Of a stretch of 64,000 nucleotides of DNA, positions 36,045 to 47,615 are shown piece by piece (positions within the stretch are counted from its first letter, which is position 1; every line of letters starts with the position of its first letter). The notes under the pieces were generated by a model. That model worked only from the letters and a program-made list of their open reading frames with translations, did not search any database and was not told where the DNA came from. The DNA lies in the NCBI RefSeq assembly GCF_019175385.1, contig NC_083344.1, positions 29,762,231 to 29,826,230 of the forward strand. Reading direction: 5' to 3'. This DNA is from Lycium barbarum (Eukaryota; Streptophyta; Magnoliopsida; Solanales; Solanaceae). The position numbers and the translations under genes were made by a program.

Positions 36045-38314
36045 TGTCACGACCCAACCGGAAGGCCATGACGGGAACTCGGAGCTAACCTACCGAGAAC
36101 CACAAAACATACAGACATCACATAATCATACCTGAGTGGGCCATCATGCTAACTCATAAATATCATAAACTGTATGGGACACAAGCCCAAAAGATAATAT
36201 ACTTAAGTCATCAAGCTAATCCCAAGTACATATGCTGGCAAGGCTATCCACAGAAATGATATAACAGAGTATAAACCGAGATGACCATAAGACATCTAAC
36301 TGTGCATATCTATCTACAAGCCTCTACTGGAGTACACGACATAATATGGCCGGGACATATCCCGCCATACCCATTCAAATGCATATGCAACTATGCTGAC
36401 TCACAGAGCAACTCCGGAGCAAGTGGAGCATCTAGCATAAATGTCTCTCCATACTCTCCTGTGCTTAACTACATCTATGTACAATACTGTGTCTCTGAAC
36501 TACTTATACTCCTGGTGCTAACTGCCCAACTGATCAGTTGTAACTGCCCGACCGACCGTAGCATAGTGGTAACTGCCCATCCGATTATCTCCTGATGGTA
36601 CAGCGCACAGCCCGATTGATCAGCGGTAACTGCCCGACCGGCCGTAGCTCGGTGGTAATAACTGCCCAACCAGCCATAGCATGGTAGTAAATACATAACT
36701 GCCAAACTGGTCGTAGACCAGTGGTAAATATAAATGCATGTGTTGCGGAACGTGCAACCCGATACAAATATCCCCTACAGGTATCCTTTATACGCTTCTA
36801 GTTCTCGTTATTTATCTTCTACGCTCTACTCATGATCATTACTTATCCGTTGGCGCCTACATGATTACAGAAGACTTATAAGCACAATCAACTAAATCTT
36901 CCCAATCAACTAAACCTTACCAAAATCCTCAGAAACATCATAAGCCTCACTTCTAGCATTAAATACCTTGTTAGCGATCTCATAACTAGCACACTATTCA
37001 TTTCTTACAAAACATTCCTTAAGAACACATTTCGGAATTCAACGGAGTGATGTAAGGTAGTTATAGCTCCGATTATCATTATGGAGCTATCATCATGAAC
37101 ATATCTCACCTTGAAGGAACAATAATCATAAGTTGAAATCAACATCAATGATATCATAAGAACATCAAGAACCATAGGTTTCTAGTAATTCTATGGGAGG
37201 AATCAGTACGGACATCATTTGTGAAAGTTCATAACAATAGGTTCATGCCTTAAGAAAGAAAGGGACAACCTTACATACCTTACTGCTTACTTAGCCACTC
37301 AAAGTCTACCTTCCAAGCCTGCAAATCTACATCGAAGATTATTCATACAACAATCAGGCCATAGGAACACTTTCACACTCAAACTTAGCTACTTCATAAG
37401 TTAACGGAATTCGGACAGCATTTCCCCTATATTATCTACTCCAACCAATTCCAAAACAGCTCCCAAACATCAATAACAACAACAACAGTATCATAACGAA
37501 GATACTAGATGACAAACATATACAAATCCATCCAAAACTTTCTTCAAAAGTCGACCCATAAACCAACAACATCAACATATCAAACTACGACATTGATATT
37601 ATGTTTTCCTTCACTTTAAACCATTAAAATCCTCCAAAAACAACTCAATATCAAAGTCAAGATGAAGAACATACCTTATACTTGAAGAACTTTAGCCACA
37701 CAAACGTTTTTCAAGACCAAACTCACCACAACATCAAGTAGAAGCAAGAACAATTACTTTTCATGAACTAGTTTAGTGTAATCTTGTTAAATTCTTGATC
37801 TAAGGTGCTATAATTGTTTAAGAAATGTTTATGGAGGTTTCTAGAGCTCAAGGGAGTGTATAATGATGATAAAACGAGGCGAATGGGGTATTTATACCCC
37901 TTAAAGGTCGGTTCCACTGACTTTCCAAGTGGGGCCCGCGGAAAAGCCATCTGGCAGTCTATTTTAAAATGGCCATAACTTTCTACTCAGATGTTGTGTC
38001 GACGAACGGTTTGTTGCATTGGAAACTAGAATCAATGAACTTTAATTTACATAGGTTTTGCATTCCATAACTCCTGATATTCTAGGATATGCACCTCCCT
38101 CAATTGGGCCAGAATTTCCTGTCCAAAATTCTTCAAAGTTTTCCAAAATTTCGACAAACTTAATTTGTTTGATTCGCTTGATCCCGAAGCCTTTAGACAC
38201 TTGATTAGCACTTGTGAGAAGTATTCCTTAACCTTTTAAAGGTTCTATGACCTCTCCGAGCTTACGTTATTTTACTTACAACCAAACGGCGCAAAAAATA
38301 TTCGAGGTGTAACA
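36045..38314 (-). repeat. Element F 3' LTR (2,270 bp, with internal deletion)
   Basis: Plus view: TGTCACGACCC to CGAGGTGTAACA. Relative to its partner it lacks about 210 bases at 36429 (partner 39986-40196), which includes the shared conserved block. A degenerate tandem array of GGTAACTGCCCGACC(G)GCCGTAG units spans about 36500-36725. Donor-like AAGGTATGT (minus) lies near 37280 and 37674. Confidence 0.9.
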
Positions 38315-39600
38315 TTCTCGCCCCCTTTAAAAGCATGCGTCCTAGAATGTTAAACTCTCAGAGATCTTATGAAAATTTCGGCATAGCTTCCTCTGTAATT
38401 GTAATACTACCAACCTGTCATGCAACAAACCAACAATACAATGCCACCCAGGGCTACAGCAATCAGTAACAACAATTGCCCCACATGACCAATGATATTA
38501 ACTGACAACATATACGTACTTGAAGGATATGATTTCTTAGTCTGAACCTCCTTCGGGAGTGAAACAAATGCGAATACATGTATCTCATATATCTGTATAA
38601 CACCCTTACTATTATACTCTATACAACAAGGAGGCCCTCATAAATATCTAGCTCATTAAGTGACATGCATTGCTCTTTTAGCTTTTTCTAACCAATCATA
38701 CCGCTTTTAGAAATTAGGCATCATCGTCCTTATAACCAATACTCTTTCCGTTTCCATAATTCCTATTTCAGCTCTTTCTGCTCTTAAATCATTAGCATAT
38801 TTATACTCAAGGATCATATTTAAACACATACGTATCTTTTCCACTTCTTACCGCGGGGGAAAAAATACAACTCCCATCTAATCATATCGATGTCTCATTA
38901 ATAAAACACTTCTAAGGTTGATAACCATTCACAGTGTTGGGTAAAATCCCATCAAACTTCTCTTCTTTTTAAGTCCCATCAGGATACCTCAAACTTTATC
39001 GTAACAGAATTGCATATAATATATCAATACTACCCTCAAGGGTGTACAAACAATATTACCACAATAATTGTTCCTGACGTTATTGCTCATCCCCTTGTAT
39101 CATAAGTCATTCATATCTTACTGATTTCTCTTAATACCCATCATTCGTAACTCTATAGATATAGTCTCTTCATCGAACTATGTTCCCCACACATGTCCTT
39201 CTTGATTAATCCTACTTTTTCCTTATTACCACAACATATCTTTTTCCACCGTACTATCAATATATTCACAATTTTAACCCATTGTCTAATCACAGATTCC
39301 ACTCTAGGTTCCTCGTTAATATTACTCCTTTTCTTTTCCCCGTAATCATTGCAATCCTCGAATCACCCATAGTCCTTTCTGAAGGAGTCGTCATCAAACT
39401 ATAAGACAACAGAGGTTAGGGTTGAAGATTTACACCTTATGACTCAACTCTATAGCACAATCTAGGATACAAAGAAGGGTAACCATCCTAAATGCCCTGG
39501 AGCCTCCTGTTTATAAGTGTGGTATGTTTCACACCCATAAACAAGACTCTGGACATGGCTCATAGACATCCCTAGGACTGACTTGCTCTGATACCACTTT
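38315..39600 (-). other. Element F internal region, non-coding
   Basis: Minus-strand polypurine tract TTTTAAAGGGGGCGAGAA is next to the 3' LTR (38315-38335); primer-binding site at the other end. Between them the sequence is AT-rich without a frame above 60 codons that resembles a known protein. Confidence 0.8.
39585..39596 (-). other. Primer-binding site of element F (tRNA-iMet)
   Basis: The minus strand reads TGGTATCAGAGC exactly, four bases from the 5' LTR. Confidence 0.92.
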
Positions 39601-42074
39601 TGTCACGACCCAACCGGAGGGCAATGACGGGCAACCGGAGCTAACCTACTGAGCACCACAAAACATACATACATCACATAATTATACCTGAGTGGGTCAT
39701 CATGCTAACTCACAAATATCATAAACTGTATAGGACACAAGCCCAAAAGATAATATACTTACGTCATCAAGCTAATCCCAAGTACATATGCTAGAAAGGC
39801 TATCCAGAGTAATGATATAACAGAGTATAAACCGAGATGACCATAAGACATCTAACTGTGAATATTTTTCTACGAGCCTCTACTGGAGTACATGACATAA
39901 TGTGGCCGGGACAGGGCCTCGTCATACCTATGCAAATGCATATGCAACCATGTTGACTCACATAGCAACTCCGGAGCAAGTGGAGTGCCACGACACTGCC
40001 TGCTGAGCTGGTATCCTACTGGGAGATCTGTCAACCTGTATCTCAAGACCTGCAAGCATGAATCGTAGCACCCCAGCAAAGAGACATCAGTACGAATAAT
40101 GTACCGAGTATGTAAGGCAGAAATATAACATAATAAACATTTACTGTAAAAAAGAAGGATAAGAATCAACCTGGCACTTCTGACTTACCGAGGAGAATCT
40201 AGCATATATGTCTCTCCATACTCTCCTATGCTTAACTACATCTCTGTACAATACTGTGTCTTTGACCTACTTATCATCCTGGTGCTAACTATTCAACTGA
40301 TCAGTGGTAATTGCCCGACAAGCCATACCACGGTGGTAACGGCCCATCCGATTATCGCCCAATGGTAGAGCGCACTGCCCGACTGATCAGTGGTAACTGC
40401 CCGACCGGCCGTAGCTCGGTAGTAATAACTACCCAACCAGCCGTAGCATGATGGTAAATACATAACTGCCCAACTGGCCGTAGACCAGTGATAAATATAA
40501 ATGCATGTGTTGCAGAACGTGTAACCCGATCCAAATATGCCCTACAGGTACCCTTTATACACTTCCAGTTCTCGTTCTTTATCTTCTACGCTCTACTCAT
40601 GATCATTACTTATCCGTTGGCACCTACATGATTACAGAAGACGTATAAGCACATTTCTAGGCCATTAGGACTTCTTCCCAATCAACTAAACATTACCAAA
40701 ATCCTCAGAAACATCATAAGCCTCACTTCTAGCATTAAATACTTTGTTAGCGAACTCATAACTAGCATACTATTCATTTCTTACAAAACATTCCTTAAGA
40801 ACACATTTCTGCATTCAACGGAATGATGTAAGGTAGTTATAGCTCCGATTATCATTATGGAGCTATCATCATGAACATATCTCACCTTGAAGTAACAATA
40901 ATCATAAGTTGAGATCAACATCAATGATATCATAAAAACATCAAGAACCATAGGCTTCTAGTATTTCTATGAGAGGAATTATTACGGATATTATTTGTGA
41001 AAGTTCATAACAATAGGTTCATGCCTTAAGAAAGAAAGGGACAGCCTTAACATACCTTGCTGCTTACTTAGCCATTCAAAGTCTACCTTCCAAGCCTGCA
41101 AATCTACATCCAAGATGATTCATACAACAATCAGGCCATAGGAACACTTTCAAACTCAAACTTAGCTAGTTAATAAGTTAACGGAATTCGGACAGCATTT
41201 TCCCTATATTATCTACTCCAACCAATTCCAAAACAGCTCCCAAACATCAATAACAACAACAAAAGTATCATAACGAAGATACTAGATGACAAACATATAC
41301 AAATCCATCCAAAACTTTCTTCGAAAGTCGACCCATAAACCAACAACATCAACATATCAATCTGCGACCTTTATACTATGTTTTCCTTCACTTTAAACCA
41401 TTAAAATCCTTCAAAAACAACTCAATATCAAAGTCAAGATGAAGAACATACCTTTTACTTGAAGAATTTTAGCCACACCAACGTTCTTCAAGACCAAACT
41501 CACCACACCATCAAGTAGAAGCAAGAACAATCACTTTTCATGATCTAGTTTAGTGTAATCTTGTTAAATTCTTGATCTAAGGGGCTATAACTGTTTAAGA
41601 AATGTTTATGGAGGTTTCTAGAGCTCAAGAGAGTGTAGAATGATGATAAAATGAGGCAAATGGGGTATTTATACCCTTGAAGGTCGGTTCTACTTACTTT
41701 CTAAGTGGGACCCCGGAAAAACCATCTGGCAACCTATTTTAAAATGGCCATAACTTTCTACTCAGATGTTGTATCAACGAACGGTTTGTTGAATTGGAAA
41801 CTAGACTCAATAAACTTTAATTTAAATAGGTTTTGCATTCCATAACTCCTCATATTCTAGGATATGCACCTCCCTCAAGTTGGGCTAGAATTTCTAAGTT
41901 TTCCAAAATTTTAACAAACTTAATTTCTTCAATTCGCTTGATCCCGAAACCTTTGAACACTTTCTTAGCACTTGTGAGAAGTATTCCTTAACCTTATAAG
42001 GGTTCCATGACCTCTCCGAGCATACATTAGTTTACTTACAACGCAAATGATGCAAAAAAAATCGAGGTGTAACA
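39601..42074 (-). repeat. Element F 5' LTR (2,474 bp)
   Basis: Same ends as its partner; carries the conserved block at 40036-40096 that the other LTR has lost, the TGCCCGACCGGCCGTAG tandem array at about 40280-40500, and donor-like motifs (minus) near 41055 and 41452. Confidence 0.9.
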
Positions 42075-43254
42075 ACATTAGCTGGGGATCTGCCTTTCCC
42101 ATCACCTTTACTGCCATCTCCACTAGTTGTAGTCATCTGTTTTGCAGTTGTATATCCCTTAGATGTTCCTGTGTCTCCATTCTTCTTGTTTTCCTGATCA
42201 GCTTCTCACTCTTTCTCTTCCTCAATTTTCCTAATATGGCATTGTCTCTAAGATTCTTCCTACATTCATGTACTTCATGCCCAAAGTTTTTACACCTAGT
42301 GCACATAGTAGGCTTCCACTCGTACTCTACTCTTTGTTCCACAATCTTCCCCACCACATTTTCAAAAATCACAACATCCCAATATTCCTTATTGAGAGGC
42401 ATCATTACTAACACCCTAGCAAATATTAATCTATCTTTATGAGTTGTTGCTTTGTCTGTATTTAGTGGATTGCCAACCGTATCAACAATATCTGTAAGAG
42501 CTGATTTACCCCAGTATTTGATATCTAGCCCTGCCAACCTAATCCAGATTGGCAACTTGTCTACCTTCTCCTTAGTTACTTTAATGCCCTATCTCTAAGG
42601 TTTCACCACAATCGATTTCCTATCAAACATTTGCACCCCTTCCTTCATTGCTTTACCCCTATCATCTTCATTGTGCAATCTCACCAGAAACACTCCCCTG
42701 TTAACTTGTGCCACCTTTCTACACCTAATATCTTCCAAATTCTATTGAAATACCCCTCAATTATAGTTTGAGGAGTTTTAGAACCTAGTACATAACAGAT
42801 CATAGCAGTACCCTAATATTTTGTCTCATCTCGAATGTCATCCATGGTGATTTTCACAGTCCACTCATCTATCGGGACTTATCCCACCCTTTTACTCAAT
42901 GAGTCCTCAAAATTAAGAGCTAGGGTTTGATGCTTACCTATTGCATTGCTTCCTTCTACTTCAGTATCCACCAACTCAGCCCATTTTAGGGCTTCGTGAT
43001 TGCTGTGTTTGCTGTTTTGTGACCTGAATTGGCTATGATTGACGACTGCAACTACCCGCCAATATGTCAATCGTAGTTCCAATTGGCGTAGTAATCGACT
43101 TCTGGTTCAATTGAAATGGGACAATTCCTTGCAGAACATTTTTGCTATTCCTTGCATAAGCAGATCGAGGGACTCTTTTCTTCCCTATTGCTATACTCGG
43201 ATTTGTTGTATGGATCATGTTCCCTTTCCCTCCAGTCTTGGGTTTCCTTGCCAT
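42075..43254 (-). pseudogene. LINE ORF1 (DUF4283 plus CCHC zinc knuckle), broken
   Basis: ORF1 of plant L1-type LINEs binds element RNA. Minus strand from MARKPKTGGKGN (43254) through KWAELVDTEVEG (about 42975), a frame change and stop near 42879, then a DUF4283-like portion to 42560. It continues with PIWIRLAGLDIKYWGKSALTDIV (42552-42485), KDRLIFARVLVMM, and a knuckle YEWKPTMCTRCKNFGHEVHEC (42320-42255) with CX2CX4HX4C spacing. A basic tail follows to the element F junction at 42074. Confidence 0.87.
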
Positions 43255-43585
43255 TTCGGCTTTCGTCGAGAGGAATTCATATTCCTAGAGAAAGAAAGTT
43301 TCAATTTTCGATTTTCCAAGAGTATATCTACAAAAGTGGTTATGCTGACCCAGCTTATGGTGGTTTTACCTTAGTTGCGCTTGTGGAAGGATGTGAGGAT
43401 AACATATAGAGTTTGAATTTGTTTTTCAACTATTTTGAGTTATCTGAAATAGGATAAGATAATATCTTGTTGTATCTCCTTTTAAATTCAAACTCCTTAC
43501 AAGTTGTATATCTTGGGAACTTGTCCGCAAGAATGAAACACGATTGATTTTATACAAAATACAAATCCTTTCGAGGGAAAAGTAA
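43255..43585. other. LINE 5' flank / intergenic
   Basis: Possibly the LINE 5' untranslated region in its left part (about 43255-43400); the remainder is AT-rich single-copy-looking DNA with nothing recognisable. Confidence 0.4.
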
Positions 43586-43950
43586 TAGCCTATTTGGCCA
43601 AGCTTCTAAAAATAACTTATTTTAAAATACTTTTCTCAAAAGTACTTTTAGCTAAAAGCAGTTTGTCTTTGGCCAATTAATTTTAAAAGTACTTTTGAGC
43701 GGCAATTAGTATTTAGTCAAGTTTTTAAAAAGTGCTTCTATGTGTATTTTTCTCAAAAGTACTTTTCAAAAAAGTGCTTTTGGGCAAAAGCTATTTTTTT
43801 AGCTTCTGAAAAACTGTTTTTGCTACTCTCTAAAAGCACTTATTTTCTCCCAAAAGTTTGGCCAAACACCTCACTTTTTTTTTTTAAATAAGCACTTATT
43901 GAAAAAATAAGTACTTTTGCGGGGAAAATAAACTTGGCCAAACAGGCTAT
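43586..43950. mobile_element. MITE with 19-20 bp imperfect inverted repeats (365 bp)
   Basis: The left end TAGCCTATTTGGCCAAGCTT pairs with the right end AACTTGGCCAAACAGGCTA. The interior is rich in repeated AAAAGTACTTTT-like words on both strands, so it can fold back. No coding capacity. The TTTGGCCAA ends are typical of MITEs abundant in Solanaceae; superfamily not assigned. Confidence 0.8.
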
Positions 43951-44659
43951 AAGAGAACCAAAATAGTTATGCTACATTTGGCATCATATGTTGGACAATA
44001 TACTTAATTATAAAGGAATTATACAATATATTCCTTTAGTTCTATTTCATACTTGCAAAGAATAGCTAAAAAAATAAATACACTACATGTGTAGATGAAA
44101 TTAAGTTCTTCTTCCTCATCATCCTGGAGACCAAACTTTGTGCACAAAGTGGACAAATTTCAACAAGTTTATTAGTGGAAGGTGCAGTAGACACCACAGA
44201 GAAGTAGTGGGATTAGCGCTCCCACTGCCAATTATTATTTATTAGAAGTGTTACCACCAGTAATTTATACAAAGCACATTACCATCTCTTTTTTACTACT
44301 TCTCTTTTTTGGTAGTATGAATAATTACAACTGGAAGTCGAGAAAGTAAGGCCAAAAAAGTAAAATAAAAGAATAAAATTAGAGGCTGATGGTAAATTAG
44401 AGGTGGTGGGTGGGCTTTGACTTTGGACGAATACATATCGTGTGTACATACACGTAAACTTTTGTGCATGTGTCTCCGTATTAGAGATATATTGTAGTTA
44501 TGCATAGTCATGGAGCATACGGAACTTGTATGCACCTGTATCCATTTGGTAACTCCAAAAGATAAATTTGTTGTTTAGCCAATATCGTGTACGTACTAGA
44601 CTACGAGTTTTCTCATTGAAATTTGTAGTGTGTACGCAATAGAGAGAGAATCCGCACAG
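43951..44659. other. Intergenic, nothing recognised
   Basis: AT-rich. No ORF with a recognisable product, and no repeat structure seen. Confidence 0.5.
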
Positions 44660-45348
44660 AATTTAAAGAAAAAATATGCTCTTAAAATTTATGGTTCTAA
44701 ACATATCATAGAATTTGTATGACTATAAAACTTATGAAATTTGTGGTTTAAAACATGTTTATAATATTTCATTGGATAAAAACATTTCATTAAGGATAAA
44801 ATGACAAGTGTAAAGTTAGTTGCGTTGGTAATTTTTTATTTATGGACTCGCATATCAATACATATATATGCTATCATTAAAGGAACTCATTTTATGATCT
44901 AATAAAGTACATTATTAAAATATTCGGGCCTAAAAAGTAAATATCAAGTAATATGGGGGTTAATTTATATAAATAGGCCTTTTCTTTAGTGTCTGATTAA
45001 AACTTATTGAAAAAGTACCGTTTAAACCTGAAAAGGCACTTAAACGGATTATATGAGGATGTGGTCCTTAAGTCACATACTATGCTTCTTATATCTTTTC
45101 TACCCATCTCTATGAAAAAACAATCAAGAGCAGTATCCGGACTTCGAAGATCCTCCTTCAATCAATTCTTGCAATGGAACCCTTACCATTCTTCTAGAAT
45201 TATATCTCTGTCTAATAATTTAGTTGTGATCTTGTGTGGACTATATATAAACTTTTCCAACAAGGTCTATCCACATTTAGAAAGTGTCATTCTTTGTGGT
45301 ATGCACTAAAAAGGAAAGTGTGTTACATAAATGATAATGGAGGGAGTA
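44660..45348. mobile_element. Stowaway-like MITE remnant, right end preserved
   Basis: The right end CTAAAAAGGAAAGTGTG...GGAGGGAGTA near 45305-45348 is a Stowaway-type terminus (CTCCCTCC in inverse), and the stretch near 44690-44830 (TATGGTTCTAAACAT, TTCATTAAGGATAAAATG) matches the usual interior of that MITE type. The left terminus is not visible and the middle is interrupted. Confidence 0.45.
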
Positions 45349-45480
45349 ATTTCTTGTATGCGAAAATTTTGATAATAGGATTATTTTGTTATGCAAAATG
45401 ACCAAATTATCGAATATTCAACCTTCAACACCCAATGGAGGAAAAATTTAAGTTATATGCATTGATGGTGCAAATAACTA

Positions 45481-45741
45481 CTCCCTCCGTTCACTTTTAC
45501 TTGTTCATTATTTTAAAAATAGATTTTCACATTTACTTGTCTACTTTCGCATATCAAGAGAAAAGTAATTTGCTTTCCTGTTTTACCCTTAACATTAATT
45601 ATTCATTTCAAATTATTTTTTAAATTCAATATAATTATACACCAATTAATATTGGTAACATGGTAAACTATGCACTTCATTTATTTTTTCTTCAGGAGTG
45701 TGAAAAGTCCATAGTGGACAAGTAAAAGTTAACAGAGGAAG
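45481..45741. mobile_element. Stowaway-like MITE (261 bp, TA target)
   Basis: Starts CTCCCTCCGTTCACTTTTAC and ends with the imperfect complement (ACAAGTAAAAGTTAACAGAGGAAG). TA dinucleotides flank it at 45479-45480 and 45742-45743, the Stowaway (Tc1/mariner) signature. Confidence 0.85.
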
Positions 45742-45761
45742 TATACAATATAATTAGGCCA

Positions 45762-45916
45762 TGTAGGAAATCAATCCGTGATTTGTATTGATATATGAAA
45801 GTCATTATATACAAAGTAGGTATCTCCCTATCAGAATGATACTAGGCTAAATTATAGGACCTAATTACTATACATAAGGAAGAGAATATTTACATAGACT
45901 ATTACATAGTCTATCA
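45762..45916 (-). repeat. Copia 3' LTR
   Basis: Plus view TGTAGGAAATC...GACTATTACATAGTCTATCA; matches 50124-50275 with a few differences and small indels. The RNase H frame ends on the first bases of this LTR (TGA at 45916-45914). Confidence 0.93.
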
Positions 45917-47545
45917 CACCCCCGCAGTCAAAGCGGGAGGTTGTCGTACGCTTAGACTGTCCCTGAAATCATCAAAGAGCATGCGCGGAAGACCTTTAGT
46001 GAAGATATCTGCGATCTGGTAACGGGATGGGACGTGAAGAACACGAACTTCTCCACGGGCAACTTTCTCACGTACGAAATGTATGTCCATCTCAATATGT
46101 TTAGTGCGTTGGTGCTGAACTGGATTACCTGATAGGTATATGGCACTAACATTATCACAATAAACCAATGTAGCTATCCGGATGGGACAACGGAGCTCCA
46201 AAAGAAGGTTGTGAAGCCAACAGGACTCAGAGACGACATTAGCGACGCCACGGTATTCGGCCTCGGCACTCGACTTAGACATAATAGGTTGCCGTTTGGA
46301 TGACCATGAGAGGAGATTATCTCCAAGGAAGACACAGTAACCTGATGTGGATCGGCGAGTGTCTGGACAACCACCCCAATCTGCATCTGTATAAGAAACA
46401 AGAGAGGCAATGGAGGATTTGTACAGATGGAGACCAAACTCAATAGTTCCTTGAATGTATCGCACTATGCGTTTAAGAGCATGCATATGTGCAACCTTTG
46501 GATCATGCATGTGAAGGCATACTTGTTGAACCGCATAGGAGATGTCTGGTCTTGTGAATGTAAGGTACTGCAACGCGCCGGCCAACTTACGATATTGGGT
46601 GGGATCATCGCAAGGAGGCCCGGCCGTGGCACCAAGTTTGGCTTTGGTGTCGACCGGTGTCTAACTTGGCTTACAGGTAGTCATGCCCGCACGCTCTATA
46701 ATATCTGCTGCATAATTTTTCTGAGAGAGAAACATGCCGTGTGAAGTTCGGGTAACAGCGATACCCAGAAAATAGCTTAGAGGGCCCAAATCCTTCATAG
46801 CAAATTCGGCACTAAGCAGAGACATGATGGATTTTCTGAGAGCATCTGAGGAAGCTGTGAGAATAATATCATCAACATATAGCAGAATGTAAGCAATGTC
46901 AGAACCTCGACAATAAATAAAGAGAGAGTGATCAGATCGGCTATGTGAAAAACCAATAGTGGAGACATAGTCTGCAAAGCGTTGGAACCATGCACGGGGA
47001 GCTTGCTTAAGTCCGTCCAACGATTTCTTCAAGAGACAGACATGATGTGGATGCTTTGGATCCTTAAACCCAATAGGCTGATGCATATAAACAGTCTCAT
47101 TAAGATTACCGTGTAGGAAAGCATTCTTGACGTCCAACTGATGAATGGGCTAAGAGTGTGCAAGTGCAATGCTCAAGACAGCGCGAATAGTAGTCGGTTT
47201 GACAACCGGACTGAAAGTCTCGTCACAGTCAACTCCAACTTGTTGAGACCTGCCATCACAGATAAGACGGGCTTTGTGCCTCTCAAAAGAACCATCAGAT
47301 TTCTTTTTATGACGAAAAATCCACATAGAACGAATAAGATTCACATCAGTGGGACGTGGAACCAACTCCCATGTCTTATTACTAATTAGAGCATTACATT
47401 CATCAACCATGGCAACTTTCCAATTGTGGTCATTTAGAGCACTGACAGGATTTTGTGGGATAGGCGAGATGGAGAGAGTGCTAGAAGTATTTAAGTTGAA
47501 CGGTTGTTTGGGCTTAAAAATTCCATGTTGGCTTCTAGTGACCAT
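45917..47545 (-). pseudogene. Copia reverse transcriptase and RNase H, broken
   Basis: Frame from MVTRSQHGIFKPKQPF (47545) through the RT start (WKVAMVDECNALISNKTWELVPRP), QVGVDCDETFSPVVK, then a stop at 47150 in place of a Trp-like codon. It continues with DVKNAFLHGNLNETVYM and the catalytic YVDDIIL (about 46890). A second stop at 46661 is followed by the copia GAL-QYLTFTRPDI block and RNase H (DADWGGCPDTRRSTSGYCVFLG, SSAEAEYRGVA, DNVSAIYLSGNPVQHQRTKHIEMD), to the element end. RT and RNase H keep all main motifs apart from the two stops. Confidence 0.92.
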
Positions 47546-47615
47546 GCGGGTGGGCTGCTAGGCAGTCACGGGTGGGGCAGTGGGGGGTAGGGGCTGTGGG
47601 GCCGTGACCGTGGGG

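Larger units (their letters stand above)
36045..42074 (-). mobile_element. Element F: short non-coding LTR retrotransposon inside the LINE
   Basis: LTRs 36045-38314 and 39601-42074 flank only 1,286 bp. There is a perfect primer-binding site and a polypurine tract but no gag or pol frame, so it is non-autonomous. Flanking pentamers ACTTT (36040-36044) and ACATT (42075-42079) differ at one base, consistent with an aged target duplication. LINE ORF1 continues on either side. The LTR ends (TGTTACACCTCG / GGGTCGTGACA) match those of C, so it probably used Tekay-type pol. Confidence 0.9.
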
